Part shown: piece by piece, positions 31,701-38,032 of the stretch
Numbering within the stretch: position 1 is the stretch's first letter
How the letters are laid out: each line of letters begins with the position of its first letter
Assembly (NCBI RefSeq): GCF_018614575.1
Contig: NZ_JAGGOJ010000005.1
Location: forward strand, 1 to 64,000
From: Streptomyces sp. ISL-10
Lineage (GTDB): Bacteria; Actinomycetota; Actinomycetes; Streptomycetales; Streptomycetaceae
Direction of reading: 5' to 3'
Length of the DNA stretch: 64,000 nucleotides
Notes under the pieces: generated by a model
Database searches by the model: none
Told to the model about the DNA's origin: nothing
The model's input: the letters and a program-made list of their open reading frames with translations, nothing else
Position numbers and translations under genes: made by a program

Positions 31701-32449
31701 CGATCCCCGGCGAGTACGCGCCCAAGCTCGCGCTCGGCTACTGCCACGAGAAGCTGGCCGTCACACCGTCCGCCGGGAGCTGGGACGTTGAGCTGCCGCC
31801 GCCCCCGGCGGACCGGGAGGGGAACGTGGCACAGGCCAAGAAGTTCTACGAGGCGGTGCTCCAGCGCAACCACGCGATGGGCGCGGCGGCGTTCGGACTC
31901 GCCCGTATCCATCTGGCGGACGACGAGTGGGAGAAGGCGTGCGACTACCTGGAGAGCGTGCCGCCGGACTCCCGGCACCGCACGGCCGCGCGCACAGCCG
32001 TCGTGCGCATCCAGGTGAACCGGCGCTCGCCCGTGGACGCCTACGCCGCGCTGCACCGGCTGACCAACGACGAGGGCCTCACGGACGGCCAGGCCCAGGA
32101 CCGGATCAGGACGGAGCTGCTGGCGATGCTGCTCGGACTGGTCGAGGAAGCGCACACGGAGGCCGGCGCCAGCGCCCCGCTGGCGGAACTCGCCGCGGCC
32201 GGGCCGGCAGGGGTCGAGGTCCCAAGGACGGAACGGCAGTTGCGGGACGAGCTGTCGGCGAGCTACCGCCGGCTGGCCAAGCAGGTGCCGCGCAGCGACC
32301 GGCCGGAGGACGCGGCGCTGGCGGAGGCGCTGCTGGACCGGGCGTTCGGCACCCGGCCGCTGGGCGTCAGGCACGTCCGGGGCCGTTCCCCGGCCTGGGT
32401 GCGACGGGCCCGGCACGTGCTCCTGCCGGGCGGGGAGGACCACGCATGA
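28778..32449 (+). CDS. trypsin-like protease / PknG-like Ser-Thr kinase / TPR fusion protein
   Basis: A 1,223-aa multidomain protein with no signal peptide. Residues about 15-230 are a trypsin-like fold with a triad at His48 (TCAHTV), Asp102 (GGDVALLEL) and Ser182 (GYSGCG). Residues about 325-530 are an unassigned region, partly alpha/beta (LNIAFLAVDRCASSDGE). Residues about 570-820 are a protein kinase: GRGSHGQVY, VALKG, catalytic loop YGDLSLTNVL near 703 (Lys replaced by Ser), and IDVAGV in place of DFG near 720. Then comes STLFDPP and a TPR domain (APKLALGYCHEKL, GAAAFGLARIHLADDEWE), closely following mycobacterial PknG after its kinase domain. Codon 399 is TTA (29972-29974), so bldA dependence is expected. 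Its stop overlaps the GlnX-like gene. Domains are clear; the overall function is inferred. Confidence 0.9.
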   Translation: MSDPYRTSNSLEYEESWRVRLLRTPDRNGIPLGAGVLLSRTWVLTCAHTVLSPPDRAGVRARLDTVYVDVLRAASSGGAEGPVRARVVPKFFVEPTPDFGGDVALLELDDRPGLPHEVPVAVLHRQIPAPGEPVHFTGYPQDLPGGEHLDARLMGRGGPAPAPEWVQLDTQDSPYVVRHGYSGCGVVHSRSRRVIGILVHQFGTPEARVRRDHAYMIPTETVLRHLRRERLERLGLKITGLRAVSRDVAVAPDRTVSGRVPGLQRRLTRWLDGEQDTDPVEPVFAGVGEHDLRYTIRSVLTLADREQSPPTPSALPASAGEPQLGSIDIAVDATNRTVEELARQTADRIGLDVPEAEGTGVGAHESLLRRIAVESPPLNIAFLAVDRCASSDGEIMDLLRALRAGGETRLLLVFSDRRSPLLDQVRAEVMEPDWPDRRAARLRARLDCLAECERRIREHPARPAEHAGARSAQADRMRTKLAQLLPGGLSYDDRALPHALFRITIDIEAALLEAENREEILRRTAGPPEFVAEPPGDGLTDLPVVTVGAPDALVTARSGAKLTAGDLLHQQYEVVGPIGRGSHGQVYLARDLLLEKRPVALKGVLDPDNPAAVRQAHQERLRLVRLNHPSIIRVVNYARHPSAPHEFIVMEFADGAPLSWVADRIAERRPPFAGPRVREFVVAYGLLILDALGHLHKEGLVYGDLSLTNVLHCRDGIKLIDVAGVRKPGEPGPVTHKPPKSGPMGEMTTAGDLYTVGAVLRELLSRDPEPSADIGEESLNRALERAMAEKPELRYASADEMAVQLRGVLRELRSLRLGEETYQPSTLFDPPAAALDGQLGKAPPLERWRTDRAPDRLGARIPDPVEAAVALPRPKPDVQDVNWKELQRTSYDDPAGLLQLSREWERSPELHLLRCRLHLQLGDLASAGLELRLAEDRLGDRSRYDWRLDWHQGLVDLASGSTADAWRSFDAVYRAIPGEYAPKLALGYCHEKLAVTPSAGSWDVELPPPPADREGNVAQAKKFYEAVLQRNHAMGAAAFGLARIHLADDEWEKACDYLESVPPDSRHRTAARTAVVRIQVNRRSPVDAYAALHRLTNDEGLTDGQAQDRIRTELLAMLLGLVEEAHTEAGASAPLAELAAAGPAGVEVPRTERQLRDELSASYRRLAKQVPRSDRPEDAALAEALLDRAFGTRPLGVRHVRGRSPAWVRRARHVLLPGGEDHA

Positions 32450-32532
32450 CGAGCGTCACGGACCCGTCGCGTGAGCGCAACGCCGCCCGCCGCCGAGGAC
32501 CACGCATGACAGGCGGTACGGACCCGTCGCGC
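32436..32532. repeat. imperfect 60-bp tandem duplication of a gene start
   Basis: GAGGACCACGCATGAC followed by GGACCCGTCGCG occurs at about 32436-32472 and again at about 32496-32532. Each copy has its own ATG (32446, 32506) in the same frame, so the GlnX-like gene has two possible starts 20 codons apart. Confidence 0.85.
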
Positions 32533-33657
32533 GGCACGCCGCTGCTGCGGCTCGGCGGTCGTGTCCGGCGGGACGGCGGCCGCGCCTGGCGGCAGGCGAA
32601 GCGCGTCCCGCCTGCCCTGTGGAAACGCGCCACCGGGCGATCGCCCGGCACCGGGCGGCCGACCGCCGCGTTCCTGCGGCGCAGGATGCTGGTGCTGCCC
32701 GCGCTCGCGCTGGTCGCCCTGGCGCTCTGCGCCGCCGCCTACAACGACGTGCACCGGCGCTCCGAGCATCTGCGGGACCGGGCCGTACCGGCGCTGGTGG
32801 GGCTCGCCCAGGCGCGTACCTCGCTCGGACTCGCGCAGGCCCAGGCCGAGTTACGGCTGCTGAACCCGGAGCACGCCGGGCTCGTCGAGCTCGGCGAGAC
32901 GTACCGCTCGCATCTGACCGAGGCCGGCCAGAGCCTGAACCTGGTCGCGCAGTCCGGGGCCCTGAGCAAGGGACAGGAGCAGGAGCTGCGGGTGGTGTCC
33001 GGGCTCGTCGTCGCCTACGGCGACAAGATCGCGTGGGCGGACCGCAACCGTTCGAGCCGGGTGCTGCGCGAGGCGGGGGTCGCGTACGCGGCGGGGATGC
33101 TGCGCGGCGCGCAGCCGGCGAACGGCGCGCAGGAGCCCACCACCGTGCTGGACCGCATCGAGGTCCTGGAGAAGCAGTTGCTCGCCGAGAGCGGCGACCT
33201 GGCAGCCTGGAGCCCGCTCACTCTGACGGCGTCGGGCGCCGCGGCAGGGGTCGCGGCCGTGTTCGGTTTCACGGTCGTGGGCACCTCGGTGTTCCTGCGC
33301 GACCGGCTGCGCCTGGTCAGCGTCCAGCTCGTCGCGGCGTCGGTGCCGGTCCTGCTGACGCCCGTGCTGCTCACCGCCGGAGGGGCCCAGGAGCATTCCG
33401 CGCAGGCGGGCGTGCACCACATGGTCGCCCAGCTGAAGTACGAGACCGCGGTGCCCGGCGTGGGGCGCACGATCGAGGGCGTGGCGGACGACGCGGCGGA
33501 CCGGATGGCGTCTGCGCATCCGGACGGCTGGGCGCTGACCGCGGGGATCGCCGTGCCGGTGACCGGCCTCGGCGCGCTGGCCTGCGGCGTCACGCTCTAC
33601 CTCTACGCCCGGCCGTATCCGCCGCACTTCGCCCGGCGAAAGGACAGCGACGCATGA
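32446..33657 (+). CDS. GlnX-like four-TM sensor membrane protein
   Basis: A 403-aa membrane protein. A basic, Pro-rich cytoplasmic N-terminus (about residues 1-79) leads to TM1 (about 80-100, MLVLPALALVALALCAAAYN). An extracytoplasmic helical segment of about 155 residues rich in coiled-coil-like heptads follows, then TM2 (about 257-284), TM3 (about 289-313), a second shorter extracytoplasmic segment and TM4 (about 362-386). This topology and the neighbours match GlnX, which links the binding protein GlnH to the kinase PknG in mycobacteria. Codon 136 is TTA (32851-32853). ATG 32446 overlaps the kinase stop (ATGA); a duplicated start at 32506 is an alternative. The stop overlaps the lipoprotein gene. 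Confidence 0.82.
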   Translation: MTSVTDPSRERNAARRRGPRMTGGTDPSRGTPLLRLGGRVRRDGGRAWRQAKRVPPALWKRATGRSPGTGRPTAAFLRRRMLVLPALALVALALCAAAYNDVHRRSEHLRDRAVPALVGLAQARTSLGLAQAQAELRLLNPEHAGLVELGETYRSHLTEAGQSLNLVAQSGALSKGQEQELRVVSGLVVAYGDKIAWADRNRSSRVLREAGVAYAAGMLRGAQPANGAQEPTTVLDRIEVLEKQLLAESGDLAAWSPLTLTASGAAAGVAAVFGFTVVGTSVFLRDRLRLVSVQLVAASVPVLLTPVLLTAGGAQEHSAQAGVHHMVAQLKYETAVPGVGRTIEGVADDAADRMASAHPDGWALTAGIAVPVTGLGALACGVTLYLYARPYPPHFARRKDSDA

Positions 33658-34964
33658 AGCGTCTGAGACTCGCTCTGGCGGGTTGTCTGCTGGCCGTCTC
33701 CGCCGTCTCGGCGGGCGGTTGTACGAGCGCCGCCCCGGACGAGCGGACGCTCGTCGTCCTCGGCCCGTGGACGGACGGCGAGGAGACGCCGTTCGTTCAG
33801 GCGCTGAAGAGCATCGGCAGGAAGACGGGTCACCGGTACGTCTACAAGGGGACGCGTTCGCTGCGCGAGACCCTCGTCGCCCAGCTCCAGGCCGGTGCGC
33901 CGCCGGATCTGGCGATTCTCAACAGCCCCGGTGAACTGGCCCAGTACGCGCGCTCGGGCGACGCCCATCCGCTGCCGGAGCGGGTGGCCGGGGCCGCCAT
34001 CCCGCCGTGGGCGCCGCCGGTCACCGTCGCGGGCAAGGGGGGCGCGGCGCGGACGCACGTCTTCTGGGCACCGGTGCGCGTGGACCTGAAGTCGCTGGTG
34101 TGGAGCCGTACGGACGTCCCGGAGGACGCCGACCCGGAGTGGTGCCTCGGGCTGAACTCGGGCGCCACCTCCGGCTGGCCGGGCACGGACTGGATCGAGG
34201 ACTTGATGCTGCAGCGCGGGGGGCCCGTCGAGTACGAGAACTGGGCGACCGGCAAGACCTCCTGGAAGAGCACGCGGCCGGTGTGGGAGGAGTGGGCGCG
34301 GACGCTCTCCGGGAGCGGCCGCTCCCCGGCTCCGGATGCGCTGACCGACTCCTTCGAACTGCTCGACGACGGCCGCTACGGGCTGCTGAACCGCGGCGAC
34401 TGCACGCACGAGCACCAGGGTTCGTTCATCCGCAGGCACTACGGCGACGACGTGCGGCCGAGCCCGACCGCCCGCCATCTCGACCCGGTCGTCTCCGCCG
34501 AGGACGGCGGCGGCCGGAACTTCGAGGTGTCCGGCGACATGGCCGCGGTGTTCCGGCCGAGCGCCGCCGCCTGGGACCTGCTGGACAGGCTCACCTCCGC
34601 GCCGGCCCGCAAGGACTGGGCGGACGCCGCGAAACCCGGTGAGCGGCCGTTCTTCCCCGGCGGCACGTTCGCCTCCAAGCCGCCGTCACAGGGCACACGG
34701 GCCGTGCAGGAGTTGTTCGACTCGGCGCACCAGATCTGCCTCGACGCCTCGGACGCGATGCCGCCGACGCTGCGCGACGCGTTCTACCGCGCCGTGCTGG
34801 AGTTCGTCGGCGACCCGAAGGACCCGGCGCTCCTGACCCGCCTGCTCGAACGGCTGGACGCGGAGACCGCGCTCCAGCGGGAGAAGGAGGAAGAGGAGGA
34901 GGGCGCGTTCGTCCTGGACGACCTCTGCGACAACCCGGTGTCGGGGGCCGCGGGCGCGTCCTAG
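33654..34964 (+). CDS. GlnH-like substrate-binding lipoprotein
   Basis: A 436-aa extracellular solute-binding protein. The signal peptide MKRLRLALAGCLLAVSAVSA is followed by a lipobox-like AGGC with lipidated Cys23. The mature part has VVLGPWTDGEE, RSLRETLVAQLQAGAPPDLA and an FEVSGDMAAVFRPSAAAWD segment, typical of family-1-like binding proteins. No ABC permease or ATPase is nearby. Instead it is translationally coupled (ATGA) to the GlnX-like sensor, so it probably presents a ligand to that sensor rather than to a transporter. The ligand is unknown; Asp/Glu is known for mycobacterial GlnH but cannot be assumed. The C-terminus is Glu-rich. Confidence 0.85.
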   Translation: MKRLRLALAGCLLAVSAVSAGGCTSAAPDERTLVVLGPWTDGEETPFVQALKSIGRKTGHRYVYKGTRSLRETLVAQLQAGAPPDLAILNSPGELAQYARSGDAHPLPERVAGAAIPPWAPPVTVAGKGGAARTHVFWAPVRVDLKSLVWSRTDVPEDADPEWCLGLNSGATSGWPGTDWIEDLMLQRGGPVEYENWATGKTSWKSTRPVWEEWARTLSGSGRSPAPDALTDSFELLDDGRYGLLNRGDCTHEHQGSFIRRHYGDDVRPSPTARHLDPVVSAEDGGGRNFEVSGDMAAVFRPSAAAWDLLDRLTSAPARKDWADAAKPGERPFFPGGTFASKPPSQGTRAVQELFDSAHQICLDASDAMPPTLRDAFYRAVLEFVGDPKDPALLTRLLERLDAETALQREKEEEEEGAFVLDDLCDNPVSGAAGAS

Positions 34965-34991
34965 ACGCCAGGCGGGACATTGCGGACACGA

Positions 34992-35009
34992 CCTGGCCGC
35001 CGGGCCAGG
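34992..35009. terminator. hairpin between convergent genes
   Basis: CCTGGCC-GCCG-GGCCAGG, a perfect 7-bp stem in the 58-bp space between the lipoprotein gene and purU, likely a bidirectional terminator. Confidence 0.6.
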
Positions 35010-35022
35010 CCGCTCAGGCCGC

Positions 35023-35874
35023 TCAGGCGAAGACGACCGTGCGGCGTCCGTTGAGCAGGATGCGGTGCTCCGCGTGCCACTTCACCGCGCGTGCCAGCGC
35101 CTGGCACTCCACGTCCCGGCCCACCGCCACCAGCTGCTCCGGCGTGACCTCGTGGCCGACGCGTTCGACCTCCTGCTCGATGATCGGGCCCTCGTCGAGG
35201 TCGGCTGTCACATAGTGCGCGGTCGCGCCGATCAGCTTCACACCGCGGGCGTGCGCCTGGTGGTAGGGCTTGGCGCCCTTGAAGCTCGGCAGGAAGGAGT
35301 GGTGGATGTTGATGATCCGGCCGCTGAGCTGCTTGCACAGATCGTCGGAGAGCACCTGCATGTAGCGGGCGAGGACGACCAGCTCGACGTTCTCGTCGTG
35401 CACCAGGTCCAGCAGCCGCGCCTCGGCCTCGGCCTTGGTGTCCTTCGTCACCGGGATGTGGTGGAAGGGGATGCCGTACGAGCCGACCAGTTCGGCGAAG
35501 TCCGTGTGGTTGGAGACGACCGCGGCGATCTCGACCGGCAGGGCGCCGGTGCGGGAACGGAAGAGGAGGTCGTTGAGGCAGTGGCCGAACTTGCTGACCA
35601 TCAGGATGATCCGCATGCGCTCGTCGGCCAGGTGGATCTGCCACTCCATGTCGAAGGCGTCGCCGACGGCGGCGAAGCTGGCGCGCAACTTGTCCACGGT
35701 CACCGGGGCCTCGGCGGAGAAGTGCACCCGCATGAAGAACAGGCCGGTGTCCCGGTCTCCGAACTGCTGACTGTCCTCGATGTTGCAGCCGGTGATGAAG
35801 AGGTAGCTCGACACGGCGTGCACGATGCCCTGTTTGTCCGGGCAGGAGAGTGTGAGGACGTACTCGTCAGTCAT
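35023..35874 (-). CDS. purU: formyltetrahydrofolate deformylase
   Basis: A 283-aa enzyme that hydrolyses 10-formyltetrahydrofolate to formate and tetrahydrofolate. The N-terminal ACT domain (about residues 1-80, LTLSCPDKQGIVHAVSSYLF) is the regulatory part that distinguishes PurU from PurN. The formyltransferase-fold C-terminal domain has VLARYMQVLS, NIHHSFLPSFKGAKPYHQA (catalytic Asn/His) and ADLDEGPIIEQ (catalytic Asp). ATG 35874 is used because it starts just before the ACT domain. It is convergent with the lipoprotein gene and stands alone. Confidence 0.95.
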   Translation of the reverse strand: MTDEYVLTLSCPDKQGIVHAVSSYLFITGCNIEDSQQFGDRDTGLFFMRVHFSAEAPVTVDKLRASFAAVGDAFDMEWQIHLADERMRIILMVSKFGHCLNDLLFRSRTGALPVEIAAVVSNHTDFAELVGSYGIPFHHIPVTKDTKAEAEARLLDLVHDENVELVVLARYMQVLSDDLCKQLSGRIINIHHSFLPSFKGAKPYHQAHARGVKLIGATAHYVTADLDEGPIIEQEVERVGHEVTPEQLVAVGRDVECQALARAVKWHAEHRILLNGRRTVVFA

Positions 35875-35968
35875 CCTTGTAGCCTGCCACAAAAGGCGCG
35901 CGGGCTCGGACGGCGTCCGTCAAGCGGACGCTGCCCTGGACAGTCCGGGCACGCCCGGGACGGTCCGC

Positions 35969-36466
35969 TCACACCGACCGGGTCATGATCCGCAGCACGT
36001 CGAGCGAGCGCGGCGGTGTCTCCGGGTCCTCGCCGTCGTTCGACGCGAGGAGCACATGCGCGTCGCGGGCCGCGCGTACGGCCTCGGGCCAGCCTTGGTG
36101 CTCCATGTACGCCGAGACCGGGGCGTCCGCGCCGACCTGGTGCATGATGCGCAGCACCCGCAGCACGGCGACGTCCACGAGCGCGGCCTCCTCCGAGTCG
36201 CGGAAGATCGTGCCGACGTATTTCTCGGCCGACCAGTTGTCCAGCCAGGTGTCCTCGACCAGGCGGTAGACGGCGTCCGTGACGTCGCCGTACCCCTCGA
36301 GTCCCGCCAGCCAGCACTCCTGGTGGAAGACGGGGTCGGAAAGCATGTGCAGCGCCGAGCGCACGTTGCTGCGCCAGCGCCACCAGGGCATGTCGTTGAG
36401 CGGCATGCCGCCCATGGTGGAGGAGCGACGGCCGCGACGGGAAGGGTTGACCGAACCTTGCTGCAC
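35969..36466 (-). CDS. conserved Streptomyces hypothetical protein
   Basis: A 165-aa soluble protein containing MPWWRWRSNVRSALHMLSD, YGDVTDAVYRLVEDTWLDNW and VDVAVLRVLRIMHQVGADAP. It is conserved next to purU in Streptomyces from memory of gene order, but has no known function or named domain that I recognise. Predicted all-helical. The GTG at 36466 is used; internal ATG codons at 36415 and 36406 are possible but lack a ribosome-binding site. It is divergent from the binding-protein gene at 36589. Confidence 0.7.
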   Translation of the reverse strand: MQQGSVNPSRRGRRSSTMGGMPLNDMPWWRWRSNVRSALHMLSDPVFHQECWLAGLEGYGDVTDAVYRLVEDTWLDNWSAEKYVGTIFRDSEEAALVDVAVLRVLRIMHQVGADAPVSAYMEHQGWPEAVRAARDAHVLLASNDGEDPETPPRSLDVLRIMTRSV

Positions 36467-36588
36467 GCCTTCGATCGTACGTTCCCTTTTCGATCACCCG
36501 GACCCGCCCCTGTAATTCACCTTCTGGTCACCTTGCGTTGAAGACCGCTCACCGTTCTGTTACCTCGGAGGAGGAAGCGTGCGGAGTC

Positions 36589-37911
36589 ATGACCGGTCGG
36601 CGTCGCTCCTTCACCCCCCGCCCCTCCAAGACCCGTCGCGTACGTGCCGCATGCATCACCGCGGTGGCGACGGTGGCGTCAGGTGCATGCCTCGTCGCCG
36701 GCTGCGGTGTCCTCCCTGGAGATCCGGGGGGCTCCAGGGAACCCGTCACCGTCATGACGTTCGCCCCCGAGGAGACCAAGGCCACCAACATGCCCGGCAT
36801 GATGGCGATGGCCAAGGCCTATGAGCGCTGGACCGACGCACGCGGCGGCATAGACGGCCACGACCTGCGCGTCATCACCTGCAACGAGAAGAACACCCCT
36901 CAGGGGGCGGCCCTTTGCGCCCGGCGGGCCGTCAAGGAGGGCGCGGTGGCGGTCGTCGGCTCCTACAGCCAGTACGGCTCCTTCATGGCGCCCCTGGAGG
37001 CCGCCGGCATCCCCTTCATCGGCGGATACGGCCTGTCCGCCGAGGAGTTCACCAGCTACCTGTCCTACCCCGTCAACGGCGGCCAGCCCGCCCTGGTCGC
37101 CGGCAACGGCAGGCAGCTCGCCGACTCCTGCGCCGGCGTCTCCCTCGTACGCCCCGACAGCATCAACGGCGACGATCTCGTACAGCTGCTCAACTCCGGC
37201 CTGAAGGAGGGCGGTCAGCGCATCCCCTCCGCCGACGTGCTCGCGGCCGACGACGCCACCGAGTACACCTCGCAGGCCGAGCAGGCCCGCAGGCGGGCCG
37301 CGGAACCGACCTGGACAGCGGCTCTCGCCTCCGGCGCGCGGCCCGGCTGTGTCACCGCAGCGCTCGGGGACCGCACCGAGACCTTCTTCGACTCCTTCCG
37401 GCGGCTGCCCGAGGACGGCCGGCACATCCGCATCTCGTCCGTCATCGGCAGCGTCGGCCAGCCCCTCGTCGACCGCACCGGCGGCCGCAAGGGCCCCTTC
37501 GAAGGCGCCTACATCACCAGCTGGTACCCGGATGCGAACGACGAACGCTGGGACGGGATGCACAAGGTCGTCACGGAGCACGCTTTCGGGGACGACCGCA
37601 TCGACCCGGCCGACGCGGGCGTGCAGACCACCTGGATCGCCTACACCGTGCTGGAGCGGGTGATCCGCGCGCTCGACAGCGACGAGATCACCCCCGGCCG
37701 GATCTCCCACGCCCTCGACCAGGGCCTCGAGGTGACGACGGACGGTCTGACACCGCCCCTGCGGTGGGGGTACGAGGACATGCTCGGCGCACCGGGCTAC
37801 CCGCGGATCGTCAACCGCAGCGTGACGTTCCAGGTGGTGCGGGACGGACGGCTGGTGGCCCAGGCCAAGGACTTCGTGGACGTGGGCGACACGCTGATGG
37901 CCGCGTCCTGA
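36589..37911 (+). CDS. ABC-type branched-chain amino-acid-like binding lipoprotein (orphan)
   Basis: A 440-aa secreted type-I periplasmic binding protein (LivJ-like). A basic N-terminus with a hydrophobic core (CITAVATVASGACLVAG) ends in the lipobox LVAGC (Cys at about residue 39). The mature protein has EETKATNMPGMMAMAKAYE, NGGIDGH-like GGIDGHDLRVITC, and GIPFIGGYGLSAEEF, matching LivJ/AmiC architecture. No permease or ATPase genes are adjacent. ATG 36589 is supported by GGAGGAGGAAG (36567-36577). It lies two genes away from the GlnH-like operon, so a second receptor role for the same sensor is possible but unsupported. Confidence 0.85.
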   Translation: MTGRRRSFTPRPSKTRRVRAACITAVATVASGACLVAGCGVLPGDPGGSREPVTVMTFAPEETKATNMPGMMAMAKAYERWTDARGGIDGHDLRVITCNEKNTPQGAALCARRAVKEGAVAVVGSYSQYGSFMAPLEAAGIPFIGGYGLSAEEFTSYLSYPVNGGQPALVAGNGRQLADSCAGVSLVRPDSINGDDLVQLLNSGLKEGGQRIPSADVLAADDATEYTSQAEQARRRAAEPTWTAALASGARPGCVTAALGDRTETFFDSFRRLPEDGRHIRISSVIGSVGQPLVDRTGGRKGPFEGAYITSWYPDANDERWDGMHKVVTEHAFGDDRIDPADAGVQTTWIAYTVLERVIRALDSDEITPGRISHALDQGLEVTTDGLTPPLRWGYEDMLGAPGYPRIVNRSVTFQVVRDGRLVAQAKDFVDVGDTLMAAS

Positions 37912-37984
37912 CCGTCCTGACCGTCCCGTCCTGACCGTCCCGTCGTGACCATCCCGTGCCGACTGTCCCGTGCCGACTGTCCTG
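37905..37984. repeat. irregular short tandem repeat at a gene 3' end
   Basis: About eight degenerate copies of a CGTCC(C)TGAC / CCGACTGTCC unit of roughly 10 bp start inside the last codons of the binding-protein gene. Confidence 0.7.
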
Positions 37985-37987
37985 ACC

Positions 37988-38032
37988 GGTCCGGTCGTGG
38001 GCGTCCGGCACCGGACGCCCACGACCCGGACC
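37988..38032. terminator. strong bidirectional terminator hairpin
   Basis: Near-perfect 20-bp stem (37988-38008 with 38011-38032, one bulged C) with a 2-nt loop, filling the space up to the stop codon of the convergent gene at 38033. Confidence 0.85.

Noticed and set aside
33654..37911. ABC importers with the two binding lipoproteins
   Set aside because: No permease or ATPase genes adjoin either binding protein; the only ABC genes (42623-45027) are exporter-like and distant.
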